From Dyella_B sp035508675 (lineage in GTDB: Bacteria > Pseudomonadota > Gammaproteobacteria > Xanthomonadales > Rhodanobacteraceae): a stretch of 16,162 nucleotides of DNA. The stretch covers positions 1 to 16,162 of the forward strand of contig NZ_DATJMN010000286.1 of NCBI RefSeq assembly GCF_035508675.1. Direction: 5' to 3'. The first letter of the stretch is position 1. Every line of letters starts with the position of its first letter. Under the pieces are notes generated by a model. The model had not been told where the DNA came from. It made no database searches and saw only the letters and a list, made by a program, of their open reading frames with translations. The position numbers and the translations under genes are program-made. Below, piece by piece: positions 1 to 8,221 of the stretch.

Positions 1-148
1 GCACCCGCACGCCTTCGTGCTCCCACCCCGGTGCATTTTTCCTACTTCACCGCCGCGCACACTGCGCCGCGTCGAGCCAAACTGGGCATTCGTCAAAACG
101 GAAGCAGCTGATTCCGATGTAGCGAGCAGGATTTTTCCTGAAAGCCCT

Positions 149-175
149 TCACGCCGCGCGCAACACGCGGCGTGA
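149..175. promoter_or_regulatory. Perfect 10-bp palindromic stem upstream of the small gene
   Basis: Bases 149-158 (TCACGCCGCG) are the exact reverse complement of 166-175, with a 7-base loop. The stem ends 22 bases before the ATG at 198 and no T-run follows, so a classical terminator is unlikely. A second small stem (CAGGA, TTTT loop, TCCTG) lies at 127-140. The pair could be an operator, a leader structure, or the 3' end of an upstream transcript. Bases 1-148 hold no gene I can identify. Two reading frames stay open from the window edge to stops at about 109 and 174, but neither looks like a recognisable protein tail. Confidence 0.35.
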
Positions 176-197
176 CCTAAGCGTGTGGAGAAACACC

Positions 198-470
198 ATG
201 AAAGACATGCAAGGCGGCCCCTGCGGACCGCAACTGTATCTATTGTCCAGCGACGGCTACGAAAGCCTGAAACACCTGCAAGACATGCTGACCCTGATGG
301 CGCACATCACCTATAACGAGGACAACGCCGAGAACGGCAACGGCGTGATGACTATCGGCCGCGCCGAGCTGTATTTCATCTTTGAAGCGATCAACGCAAA
401 GCTTGACGAGGTGTTGGAGAAGTTAGGCGATGAGAATTGGCTGGGCACCGGCAGCCATATGTGGCAGTAA
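198..470 (+). CDS. Small XAC0095-like hypothetical protein
   Basis: A 90-residue acidic protein. I chose ATG 198 because GGAG at 187-190 sits 7 bases upstream; an in-frame GTG at 183 has no such site. After a Gly/Pro-rich start (about residues 1-12) comes a YLL(S)-type motif. A helix with LKHLQDMLTLMAHIT follows, then an Asn/Glu-rich loop and a second amphipathic helix (ELYFIFEAINAKLDEVLEKL). This two-helix pattern resembles the XAC0095-like family of short xanthomonad proteins, whose role is not well established. There is no signal peptide or membrane segment, so it is probably cytoplasmic. It converges with the M13 peptidase gene and stands alone, behind a palindromic leader. The family assignment rests on remembered pattern only, and the function is unknown. 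Confidence 0.7.
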   Translation: MKDMQGGPCGPQLYLLSSDGYESLKHLQDMLTLMAHITYNEDNAENGNGVMTIGRAELYFIFEAINAKLDEVLEKLGDENWLGTGSHMWQ

Positions 471-530
471 TGATGGCGGCAGGCATGGCGATGCCGGGAT
501 TTCATCCCAGCCCAGGTGGCTTGCGATAAG

Positions 531-560
531 AAAAAAGCCCTGCATTTGCATGCAGGGCTT
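531..560 (-). terminator. Intrinsic terminator of the M13 peptidase gene
   Basis: A perfect 11-bp stem (535-545 with 550-560, core AGCCCTGCA) closes a 4-base loop. Read on the minus strand it is followed by a six-T run (complement of A531-A536), the classical form of a Rho-independent terminator, 28 bases past the peptidase stop codon. On the plus strand the stem is followed by TGGTTT, so it may also weakly stop transcripts from the small gene at 198-470. Smaller stems at 482-495 and 496-508 lie in the same gap. Confidence 0.85.
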
Positions 561-587
561 TGGTTTCCGATCCGAAGATCGTGCGGC

Positions 588-2714
588 TTACCAGATCTTC
601 ACCTGCTTGTCGCCGTCGCGGACCATCGCATCGCCAGGCTTGCACTGGAACGCTTGGGCAAACGCCGGCATGTTGGACGGCGCACCGATGGCGCGCAGCG
701 AAGCGGGCGCGTGCGGGTCGATGTTGAGGTACAGCTCGGCCTGCTTCTCGCGCGTGTTGTTGCGCCATACGCGCGCCCAGCTCAGGAAGAAGCGCTGGTC
801 CTGCGTGTAGCCGTCGATCTTTTCCTGCGCTTCGGCGGGGTTCTTCTTCAGCGCGTCCTGCAGCGCGTCGTACGCCACGTTCAGGCCGCCCAGGTCGGCG
901 ATGTTTTCGCCCAGGGTCAGCTGGCCATTGACGTGCAGGTCCGGCTTGTCCTTGAGCGGTGCGTAGGCGTTGAACTGGTCGACCAGCTTGCCGGTGCGCG
1001 CCTTGAATTGCGCCTTGTCCTGCGCCGTCCACCAGTCGGCCTTGTTGCCGTCGCCGTCGAACTGGCGGCCCTGGTCGTCGAAGCCATGGCTGGATTCATG
1101 GCCGATCACCGCGCCGATGCCGCCGTAGTTGATCGCGTCGTCGCCGTTGGGATAGAAGAACGGCGGCTGCAGGATGGCGGCCGGGAAGTTGATGGTGTTG
1201 GTGCTGGGGTCGTAGTAGGCGTTGACCGTTTGCGGCGTCATGCCCCACTCGGTGCGGTCGGTGGGCTTGCCGATGTGGCCGATATCCCATTGGTAATTGA
1301 ACTTGGCGGCGGCCATCACGTCGCCGTAGTAATCGCCTTGCTTGATGTCCAGGCCGTCCCAGCTACGCCAGTGGTCCGGGTAGCCGATCTTGGGCAGGAA
1401 TTTGCCCCACTTTTCCAATGCCTTCTGCTTGGTCGCATCGCTCATCCAATCCACGTGCTGGATGCGATCCTTCAGCGCGTCGCGCACGTTGGTGACCAGT
1501 TCCTCAGCGCGCTGCTTGGCTTCCGGCGTGAATTCCTTGGACACGTACAACTGGCCCAGTGCTTGGCCCATGGAGGCATTCACGGCACCTAGCACGCGTT
1601 TCCACAGCGGCTTCTGCTCCGGCTGGCCGGAGAGCGTTTTGCCGTAGAAGTCGAAGCGGTTGTCCTGGAAGGCGGTGCTGAGGTAGGGCGATGCCTCGCT
1701 GATGGCATGGAAACGCAGGTATGCCTGCCATTGCGAGATCGGCGCGGTGGCCAGCAGCTTGTCGAACTCGGCGAAGAACTTCGGCTGCGACAGCGAGAAG
1801 CCCTTGTCGATGGTCACGCCCTGGGCCTTGAAGAAATCGCCCCAGTTGAAATGCGGGGTGACTTTGTCCGCTTCGGCCACGCTGACGAAGTGATACTGGT
1901 TGTCCAGGTCGCGCATTTCGGTGGGCGAGAGCGAGGCTTGCGCGAGCTTGGTCTCGAACGCCAGCACGTCATCGGCCTGCTTCTTGGCGTCGGCTTCGGA
2001 CACGCCGGTCAGCTCCAGCGATTTGGCGATGTAGCCCTTGTAGGCGTCGCGGATGTCGGCGTACTTCTTGTCGGTGTAATAGTCGCGCGTCGGCAGGCCG
2101 AGACCATCCTGATTGGCGTAGCCGATCTGGATCTTGGCGTCCTTGAAGTCGGCGCCGGAGCCGAACGCGAACACCTGCTGGTCGCCCTGCGCAAAGCGGT
2201 CGGTAATGTATTTGGCAACGTCGGACGGCTTCTTCAGCGCGTCGATCTGCGCCAGCTGCGGCTTGAGCGGGTCATAGCCGAGCTTGTTGACGGTGTCCTG
2301 GTCCATGCCGGCCTGGTACAGGTAGCCGATCTTCTGCTCGATCGAACCGGGGTTGGCCTGTGCGGCGTTCTTGGCCGCTGCGTCGACGATGTCGTGCTGC
2401 GTGTTCAGGCTCTTTTCGGCCAGCGCGTCGAAGGCACCCCAGCGGGTGCGGTCCTGCGGAATCGGATTGGCGGCGATCCACTTGGCGTTGACGAAGCCGT
2501 TGAAGTCCTGGCACGCGTTGATGGCGGTATCCAGCTCGCTGGCATCGAACACGCTGGCCGGCTTGGCGGCGCTGGCGGTGGTGGATGCCGCGGCCGGCGC
2601 GGTGGAGGCAGGAGCCGGGGCGGGTGCCTGTGCTTGTTCCTGCTTGCCGCAGGCGGCCAGGGCGAAGGCGACGCTGGCGGCCAATAACAGTGGCTTCAAA
2701 TGCTTGATGGTCAT
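588..2714 (-). CDS. M13 family (neprilysin/PepO-like) zinc metallopeptidase, lipoprotein
   Basis: A 708-residue zinc endopeptidase of family M13, probably acting on peptides in the periplasm or at the outer membrane. The start at 2714 is supported by GAGGG six bases upstream; reading on to 2813 would add a stretch unlike a signal peptide. Residues 1-22 form a lipoprotein signal with lipobox LAAC (Cys22). Gly at position +2 suggests outer-membrane sorting. An Ala/Pro/Gln-rich linker spans about 23-53. The M13 N-terminal domain runs from about 58 to 450. The catalytic domain has the NAYYDP substrate motif (498-503), zinc motif HESSH (539-543) and the third ligand in ENIAD (Glu603, Asp607). The length is normal for the family, and all catalytic residues are present. 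The C-terminus ends in VKIW and lacks the Cys usually seen in the CxxW end of animal members. It is monocistronic, with its own promoter and terminator. The physiological substrate is unknown. Confidence 0.95.
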   Translation of the reverse strand: MTIKHLKPLLLAASVAFALAACGKQEQAQAPAPAPASTAPAAASTTASAAKPASVFDASELDTAINACQDFNGFVNAKWIAANPIPQDRTRWGAFDALAEKSLNTQHDIVDAAAKNAAQANPGSIEQKIGYLYQAGMDQDTVNKLGYDPLKPQLAQIDALKKPSDVAKYITDRFAQGDQQVFAFGSGADFKDAKIQIGYANQDGLGLPTRDYYTDKKYADIRDAYKGYIAKSLELTGVSEADAKKQADDVLAFETKLAQASLSPTEMRDLDNQYHFVSVAEADKVTPHFNWGDFFKAQGVTIDKGFSLSQPKFFAEFDKLLATAPISQWQAYLRFHAISEASPYLSTAFQDNRFDFYGKTLSGQPEQKPLWKRVLGAVNASMGQALGQLYVSKEFTPEAKQRAEELVTNVRDALKDRIQHVDWMSDATKQKALEKWGKFLPKIGYPDHWRSWDGLDIKQGDYYGDVMAAAKFNYQWDIGHIGKPTDRTEWGMTPQTVNAYYDPSTNTINFPAAILQPPFFYPNGDDAINYGGIGAVIGHESSHGFDDQGRQFDGDGNKADWWTAQDKAQFKARTGKLVDQFNAYAPLKDKPDLHVNGQLTLGENIADLGGLNVAYDALQDALKKNPAEAQEKIDGYTQDQRFFLSWARVWRNNTREKQAELYLNIDPHAPASLRAIGAPSNMPAFAQAFQCKPGDAMVRDGDKQVKIW

Positions 2715-3044
2715 GTATATCCCTCTGAAGGTGTCGATGATTCGCCCGCAGGCGCTCCGTGAGCTGGCTGGCCGTTCCTGCAGCACTGCCCATTCGCGGC
2801 CATGACCCTCCACGCTAGGCCATAGGTCATGGTGTACCCAGTGTCAAAGGTCAGGGGTGGGGTAGGGCTAGGGTTTTGTCGTTTGTGCGGCAATGCCGAA
2901 TGCAGACTGTTAGCTGCACCTACGTGGGTTCAACAGCAGCCGCGTGTCGTCGCATGCTTGTTATGCGGCTGTCATCGCCCTTGCCTAAGGTCCCGTGCGT
3001 CGCGCTGAGCGGAGCGTGCCTATCGATCACCACTGGAGCCGACC
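2715..3044. other. Divergent intergenic region (330 bases)
   Basis: This gap separates the divergent M13 peptidase and phosphoesterase genes. The peptidase promoter lies in its left half. For the plus-strand gene I see the ribosome binding site GGAG at 3035-3038 but no convincing -35/-10 pair. A small inverted repeat (CGCAT/ATGCG) lies near 2950-2967. I see no gene in it. Confidence 0.6.
2819..2847 (-). promoter_or_regulatory. Sigma70-type promoter for the M13 peptidase
   Basis: On the minus strand a consensus -35 box TTGACA (2847-2842) is followed after exactly 17 bases by TATGGC (2824-2819), a weak -10. Transcription would start near 2812, giving a leader of about 100 bases before the ATG at 2714. 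Position and spacing fit. The -10 matches consensus at only three of six positions, so an activator may be needed. Confidence 0.5.
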
Positions 3045-4688
3045 TTGCGTTTTCGTCTTGCCGTTTGCCTTGCCACTTGTTCGCTGGCTGTCTTGTCGGC
3101 CGTTGCCTTGTCCGCTCCGGATGACATGGCCGATGCCCTTTCGCCGCATGGGCATAAGCGCGCTGCCACCGCCACGCCGATCAAGCACCTGGTCGTGATC
3201 TACCAAGAGAACGTCTCCTTCGATCACTATTTCGGCACCTATCCGCATGCCGCGAACGCGCCGGGTGAGCCGCGGTTCCAGCCGAAACCGGACACGCCGA
3301 AGGTCAATGGGCTTACCCAAGCACTGCTCAGCGACAATCCCAACGCGCGCAACGCCGCCAACGGCAAGGGTGCGATCAATCCCTTCCGCCTGTCGCGTGC
3401 ACAGGCCGCCACGGCCGACCAGGATCACGACTACCAACCGGAGCAGCAGGCGTTCAACCACGGCGCCATGGATCTTTTCCCGAAGTACACCGGCACGGGC
3501 GAGACCTTGCCGGGCGGCACGCTCGAACAGAACGGCAGTGGCCAGGTCATGGGCTACTACGACGGCAACACCGTCACGGCGCTATGGAACTACGCGCAGC
3601 ACTTCGCGATGAGCGACAACAGCTATGGCACCACCTTCGGGCCCTCCACGCCGGGTGCGATCAATCTGATTGCCGGGCAGACCCATGGCGTGAGCGAACA
3701 ATTGGCCGCCGCCGGTGACGTGGTGGCCGATGGCCAGGGCGGTTATACGCTGGTTGGCGACCCCGATCCGATCGACGATGTCTGCTCCGACTCCAGCGGT
3801 GCGCGTGTGCGCCTGAGCGGCAAGAACATCGGCGATCTGCTGAGCGCCAACGGCATTACCTGGGGCTTTTTCGAGGGCGGCTTTGATCGCACCGCGGTGA
3901 ATGCGAACGGCAGCACGGGTTGCAAGCGCAGCACGCAGTCGGCGGTCACGCATGTGTTGAAGGCCGACTACATTCCGCATCACCAGCCGTTCCAGTACTA
4001 CGCCAGCACCGCCAACCCGACCCATCGGCGACCCAGCTCGGTCGCGATGATCGGCCACAACGGCGATGCGGCCAATCACCAATACGACATCAACGATTTC
4101 TACGCTGCAGTTAAAGCGGGCAACATGCCGGCAGTAAGCTTTCTCAAGGCGCCGGGCTATCAAGACGGTCATGCGGGTTATTCTGATCCGCTGGACGAAC
4201 AGCAGTTCCTCGTGCACGTGCTGAATGTTCTGCAGCAGCGTCCGGAATGGCGCGATACCGCGGTGGTGATCGCCTATGACGACTCCGACGGCTGGTACGA
4301 CCACCAGGCTGCGCCGCAGGTCAATGCTTCGCACAGCAGCCTGGATGCACTCAATGCGCCAGGGGTGTGCAATGGCCGCGGCACGCTTCCTGGCGTGGAC
4401 ACCAACCGGCCGGTGCAAGGCCGCTGCGGTTACGGTCCGCGTTTGCCCTTGCTGGTGGTGTCGCCGTGGGCGCGCAGCAACTTCGTCGATCATGCGCTGA
4501 CCGACCAGACGTCGATCCTGCGTTTTATCGAGGATAACTGGTTGAACGGGCAGCGTGTGGGTGGCGGTTCGTTCGATGCGCTGGCCGGCAGCATCCAGAC
4601 AATGTTCGATTTCAACCAGGGCAACAGCGCTAAGCGGCGCCTGATTCTGGATGAGCAGACGGGTGAAATGGTTGAGGCATTGCGCTGA
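3045..4688 (+). CDS. Secreted phosphoesterase, phospholipase C / acid phosphatase AcpA superfamily
   Basis: A 547-residue exported hydrolase of the PF04185 phosphoesterase family, which cleaves phosphomonoesters or phosphodiesters, including phospholipids. The start is TTG at 3045, with GGAG at 3035-3038 six bases upstream. Residues 1-24 are a Sec signal (hydrophobic run, likely cut after ALSA). Family signatures are visible in order: IYQENVSFDHYFGTYP (about 52-67; Glu55 and Asn56 as metal ligands); GPSTPG (about 199-204), where Ser201 is the likely nucleophile by analogy to AcpA; the SFLKAPGYQDGHAGYSDP block (about 365-382); AYDDSDGWYDH (410-420; Asp412/Asp413 as metal ligands); and LPLLVVSPWAR near the C-terminus. 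The length is close to single-domain AcpA-type enzymes and shorter than the ~700-residue hemolytic phospholipases C. Whether it is a phosphatase or a phospholipase cannot be told from sequence. It lies 103 bases before the multicopper oxidase, on the same strand. Confidence 0.9.
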   Translation: MRFRLAVCLATCSLAVLSAVALSAPDDMADALSPHGHKRAATATPIKHLVVIYQENVSFDHYFGTYPHAANAPGEPRFQPKPDTPKVNGLTQALLSDNPNARNAANGKGAINPFRLSRAQAATADQDHDYQPEQQAFNHGAMDLFPKYTGTGETLPGGTLEQNGSGQVMGYYDGNTVTALWNYAQHFAMSDNSYGTTFGPSTPGAINLIAGQTHGVSEQLAAAGDVVADGQGGYTLVGDPDPIDDVCSDSSGARVRLSGKNIGDLLSANGITWGFFEGGFDRTAVNANGSTGCKRSTQSAVTHVLKADYIPHHQPFQYYASTANPTHRRPSSVAMIGHNGDAANHQYDINDFYAAVKAGNMPAVSFLKAPGYQDGHAGYSDPLDEQQFLVHVLNVLQQRPEWRDTAVVIAYDDSDGWYDHQAAPQVNASHSSLDALNAPGVCNGRGTLPGVDTNRPVQGRCGYGPRLPLLVVSPWARSNFVDHALTDQTSILRFIEDNWLNGQRVGGGSFDALAGSIQTMFDFNQGNSAKRRLILDEQTGEMVEALR

Positions 4689-4709
4689 GCTGATCAACAT
4701 GTCATTCCG

Positions 4710-4746
4710 ATGGACATCATTCCGCTTTCGCGGAAACGACGTCCAT
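4710..4746. repeat. REP-like nested hairpin between phosphoesterase and oxidase genes
   Basis: An outer inverted repeat ATGGAC (4710-4715) / GTCCAT (4741-4746) encloses an inner stem TCCGC (4721-4725), loop TTTC, GCGGA (4730-4734). The sequence resembles the short CATTCCG-type palindromes scattered between genes in many proteobacteria. No T-run follows, so it is not a clear intrinsic terminator. It could attenuate read-through or stabilise the upstream mRNA. Confidence 0.45.
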
Positions 4747-4791
4747 GGGAGTACGAGGATGCGACGTCAAGCTTAGCCAGGAACTGTTCTC

Positions 4792-6408
4792 ATGCCCTCT
4801 TCCCGCCGCCAGTTCCTGCAATGGTCCGCCTTGGGGCTGGGCGCAAGCATGTGGCCGTGGCGTTTGCCTGCGCATGACATGAAACCCATGCCACGGATGG
4901 GCGGCAGTACGCTGTGCAAACACCTGGTAGCCGACGACGACCACGCGCTACCGCCTCTGCTCGATCCGGGCCAATTGACGCCGTTTGTCGATCCGCTGCC
5001 GCGGCCACCGGTGTTGCGCGCAGGCCATCAAGCGCTGCGCATCGATATGCGCGAAACCGAGCAGCGTCTGCACCGCGACCTGCCGCCCACGCGCGTGTGG
5101 ACGTACGGCGGTTGCATGCCGGGCCCCACCATTGAAGCGCAAAGCGGCAAGAGCGTGCGCATCGACTGGCGCAACGCGTTGCCGGGCAAACACTTCCTGC
5201 CGATCGACCATCGCATCCACGGCGCCGAAGCAAGCCAGCCCGAAGTGCGCGCCATCGTGCACGTGCACGGCGCGCGCGTGCCTACCGCGAGCGATGGCTA
5301 TCCGGAGGATTGGTACGTACCTGGCCAAGGCCGCTTGCACACTTACCCCAACCGGCAGGATGCCGCGGCGCTCTGGTATCACGACCATGCGATGGGCATC
5401 AACCGCCTGAACATCTACGCCGGGATGTTCGGCCATTACCTGTTGCGAGACGAGCACGAGCAATCGCTCGGCTTGCCGCACGGCGAACAGGAAGTTCCGC
5501 TGGTCTTGAGCGATCGCTTGCTCACCGCCGACGCGCAGCTTTACTACCCAGTATCCGGCAATAGCCAGGCGCCATGGGTGCCGGAAGTATTCGGCAACGC
5601 CATGCTGGTCAATGGCGCGTTATTGCCGTATCTCGACGTGCAGCCGCGCCGCTATCGTTTTCGCGTGCTAAACGCGGCCAATGCGCGCTTCTTCAACCTC
5701 AAGCTGCGCGATGGGCGGCCGTTTCTGCAGATCGGCAGCGACCAGGGCTTGCTGGCTGCGCCGGTGACGCAGCGCAACCTGTTCATCGCGCCGGGCGAAC
5801 GCGCCGATCTTGTCGTCGACTTCGCACCGCTGGCCGGGCAGCAGATCGAGCTGTTCAACGATGCGTTGCCGATTATGCAAATTCGCGTGGGCGATGGCCG
5901 GGTGCAGGACAAGAGCAAGCTGCCTGCGGTGCTGCGCGATGTGCCGCGCATGCGCGAATCGGTGGCGGTGCGCGAACGCCTGCTTACGCTCGATGCGTAT
6001 CAAGACTGCGTGGCCGAGCCGATGCTGATGCTGCTGGATGGCAAACGCTGGCACGAGCCGGTCACGGAAAAACCGGTGCTGGGCAGCACGGAAATCTGGA
6101 GCCTGGTCAACCTGACCGATGATTCGCATCCCATCCATTTGCATCTGGTGCGCTTCCAGATTCTGGATCGGCGGCCGTTCGACGCGGGCGCGTGGATGGA
6201 TTCGCGGACGGTGCGCTACACCGGCCCGGCGCAATCGCCATCAGCGGGTGAAGCAGGCTGGAAGGATGTGGTACAGGCGTGGCCGGGGATGATCACGCGG
6301 ATCATCGTGCGCTTCGATGGTTATGTCGGCCGTTATGCCTGGCATTGCCATCTACTGGAGCACGAGGCGAACGAAATGATGAGGCCGTTCGAGGTGGTGC
6401 CTGCGTAG
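4792..6408 (+). CDS. CotA-like multicopper oxidase (laccase/bilirubin oxidase type), Tat-exported
   Basis: A 538-residue copper oxidase that would couple one-electron oxidation of phenolic, bilirubin-like or metal substrates to reduction of O2 to water, in the periplasm. ATG 4792 has AGGA at 4779-4782. The N-terminus carries a twin-arginine motif (SRRQFLQ, Arg5-Arg6) before a hydrophobic stretch. All four copper-binding motifs are intact: HVHG (157-160), WYHDH (195-199), HPIHLH (446-451) and HCHLLEHE (518-525). Cys519 is the type 1 ligand, with His524 and Met529 at the expected +5 and +10. Flanking strings (SDGYPE near 167-172, NIYAGMFGHYLLRD near 207-220, LDRRPFD near 458-464) match Bacillus subtilis CotA closely. 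CotA has 513 residues; the extra length is mainly the Tat leader. It lacks the Met-rich insert of CueO. No copper-resistance genes adjoin it, so the substrate is unknown. It converges on the M14 peptidase gene with only 13 bases between the stops. Confidence 0.92.
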   Translation: MPSSRRQFLQWSALGLGASMWPWRLPAHDMKPMPRMGGSTLCKHLVADDDHALPPLLDPGQLTPFVDPLPRPPVLRAGHQALRIDMRETEQRLHRDLPPTRVWTYGGCMPGPTIEAQSGKSVRIDWRNALPGKHFLPIDHRIHGAEASQPEVRAIVHVHGARVPTASDGYPEDWYVPGQGRLHTYPNRQDAAALWYHDHAMGINRLNIYAGMFGHYLLRDEHEQSLGLPHGEQEVPLVLSDRLLTADAQLYYPVSGNSQAPWVPEVFGNAMLVNGALLPYLDVQPRRYRFRVLNAANARFFNLKLRDGRPFLQIGSDQGLLAAPVTQRNLFIAPGERADLVVDFAPLAGQQIELFNDALPIMQIRVGDGRVQDKSKLPAVLRDVPRMRESVAVRERLLTLDAYQDCVAEPMLMLLDGKRWHEPVTEKPVLGSTEIWSLVNLTDDSHPIHLHLVRFQILDRRPFDAGAWMDSRTVRYTGPAQSPSAGEAGWKDVVQAWPGMITRIIVRFDGYVGRYAWHCHLLEHEANEMMRPFEVVPA

Positions 6409-6421
6409 GCTGGGATGGCTT

Positions 6422-8221
6422 CTATTTGGTGGCGATGTTCGCCAACTGCGCCGCATCCACCCGCAACACCGGATAAGCGCCCACTTGCTGCACCATGTAC
6501 CACGGCGATCGCATGAAGAAGAAGTTCAAGCGCGCTCGGCTATCGGCTGCAAACGCCGGATCGTCGTGCAGCTTTTGCGCGAACTCCGCCTTCAGCTTCG
6601 GATCCTTCGCCAGCATGTCGCGCGCCAGTTTTTCCAGCACACGCGGCTCGCCGAATTCCTTGGCTTCGAAGATCGCATCCAGATAACCCCAATGCAGCAG
6701 CGAATCGGGCGCTTGCGGCTCCAGCAACTGCATGGCGACGTTCGCGGCGCGCTGGTTCATCGGCACGATGACCGAGCCGGCCGGTAGCGTGACTTCCACC
6801 GGGTGTGCGTGCAGTGTAAAGCTTTGCAGCATCAGATGCCCTTCAAACGGCTGCGCGGCCCACGTGGGCTGATCGAGCTGATAGGCGGTGGCAGCCACCT
6901 CTTTCATCGGATGGCCGATGCGCCGGTAGGCAATGCCGTGTGCGTCCAGTTTGTCGATGATGGTTTTCCATTCGCCCGGCACGACGTAAGCAACGGGCGG
7001 CGTGACCGATACGTCCGGCAGCAAGCCATTCCAGTTGTCGATGCGGTAGGTGACCGGTTTGTTCGGGTCGTACTGAATCCAGGTGTCGTGGGAGATATCG
7101 CTATGCGTTTGCGTAAAGGCATAGCCTTTCAACTCGAACGGCGTTGGCGTGGGGTCGAGCTTGAACGTCAACGGCACGTGCGCGTGCGCATCGCCGGCGC
7201 GAGCGATGGTGTCGGCATCGGCCTGGCGGGTGGCCGCCAGCAGGGCCGAAGGGTTGCGGTTGATGTCGTCCAGCACCACGCGCAGCAGATCGTAAACCGC
7301 GTGCACACGTACCGCGTAGGATTTCAGCATATGTGTTTCGATCAACAGCCCTGGGCGATTCTGCAAGGCTGCATAACCGGTCGAGAAACGCGGTCCGGAA
7401 CCGAAGTTCTCGATACCTTTGCGCGGATCGCGGCCATCCTTGAATTCCAGATAGATCGAGGCCAGGTGGCCAAGCTTTTCATAGGCCGGGATGGCCTGTT
7501 CCATCAGCGTGCGCTGCCATGCGGCGATCAGCGGATCGAGCTTGTGCGGGTCCTCGGTGTACCAGGTAAGGTCATACTGGTAATCCGCACCGTCGGTGGT
7601 GTGGACGTCGATCAGGAAATCCGGCAGCCAGGCCTGCCATAGCTTCAGCCACGCCAGTGTTTCCGGCGCGTCGGCCTTGATGTAGTCGCGGTTGAGATTG
7701 AGGTACTGCGCCTGGCTGCGAAAACCCATGCTTTCCGGGCCGTTCTGGTTGATGCGGTTGTACGGCGAGCTGTGTTCGTGCCCATCCACGCTGTAGACCG
7801 GGATATAGACCAGCACCAGGTGATCGAGCAGATGCGCATAGCGGCCGGACACGGCGATGTCGCGCAACAGCATCAGGCCGGCATCCTTGCCTTCGATCTC
7901 GCCGGGATGGATGCCGGCTTGCACCAGCACCACAGCTTTATGCGCAGCACGGGCGGCATCCGGGCTAAACCTGCCATCGCCGCTCGCAATCACCACCGTC
8001 ATGGGGCGGCCTTGCGGCGTGATGCCAAACGTTTCCAGTTTGATCTTGTTCGGTGCGGCCTGCTGCAGACGTTGCAGATAGGCAAGCGTTTGCGCATAGC
8101 TGGGCGTGGTGCGGAATTGCGCGGCTTCGGCAGGCGTTATCCATGGGCCCGCCGGGGCGGCGCGGGCACCCATGACGGTCACGGCCAATAAAAAAGCCAG
8201 CCACGCGCGACGCATGATCAT
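6422..8221 (-). CDS. Secreted M14 family zinc carboxypeptidase
   Basis: A 599-residue exported metallocarboxypeptidase of family M14. The start at 8221 overlaps the stop of the upstream DUF502 gene (ATGA), so it is probably translated by coupling; an ATG two codons later is possible. Residues 1-22 form a Sec signal ending near ARA. The M14 domain lies at about 40-330. The zinc motif is HPGE (105-108: His105, Glu108) and the third ligand is His207 in LIDVHTTDG. The NRD motif (Asn177-Arg178-Asp179) binds the substrate carboxylate. Glu295 in LLIETHML is the probable catalytic base. A C-terminal part of about 270 residues carries no motif I know but is usual in this long proteobacterial subgroup. 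Its role is probably processing of extracellular or periplasmic peptides; specificity is unknown. Confidence 0.9.
   Translation of the reverse strand: MIMRRAWLAFLLAVTVMGARAAPAGPWITPAEAAQFRTTPSYAQTLAYLQRLQQAAPNKIKLETFGITPQGRPMTVVIASGDGRFSPDAARAAHKAVVLVQAGIHPGEIEGKDAGLMLLRDIAVSGRYAHLLDHLVLVYIPVYSVDGHEHSSPYNRINQNGPESMGFRSQAQYLNLNRDYIKADAPETLAWLKLWQAWLPDFLIDVHTTDGADYQYDLTWYTEDPHKLDPLIAAWQRTLMEQAIPAYEKLGHLASIYLEFKDGRDPRKGIENFGSGPRFSTGYAALQNRPGLLIETHMLKSYAVRVHAVYDLLRVVLDDINRNPSALLAATRQADADTIARAGDAHAHVPLTFKLDPTPTPFELKGYAFTQTHSDISHDTWIQYDPNKPVTYRIDNWNGLLPDVSVTPPVAYVVPGEWKTIIDKLDAHGIAYRRIGHPMKEVAATAYQLDQPTWAAQPFEGHLMLQSFTLHAHPVEVTLPAGSVIVPMNQRAANVAMQLLEPQAPDSLLHWGYLDAIFEAKEFGEPRVLEKLARDMLAKDPKLKAEFAQKLHDDPAFAADSRARLNFFFMRSPWYMVQQVGAYPVLRVDAAQLANIATK

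Noticed and set aside
1..111. Tail of a gene entering from the left edge
   Set aside because: Frames are open from base 1, but the translations are short and featureless, so no coding call can be supported.
516..1592. Long open frame on the plus strand antisense to the M13 peptidase
   Set aside because: High-GC shadow of a well-supported gene; its Val/Arg/Leu-rich composition matches no family and no ribosome site supports it.
1707..2687. Second long open frame antisense to the M13 peptidase
   Set aside because: Same reason: low-complexity Gly/Val/Leu/Arg translation opposite a lipoprotein peptidase with all motifs present.
3582..4700. 372-codon open frame antisense to the phosphoesterase
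   Set aside because: His/Arg/Val-rich shadow translation; the plus-strand gene has catalytic motifs, a signal peptide and a ribosome site.
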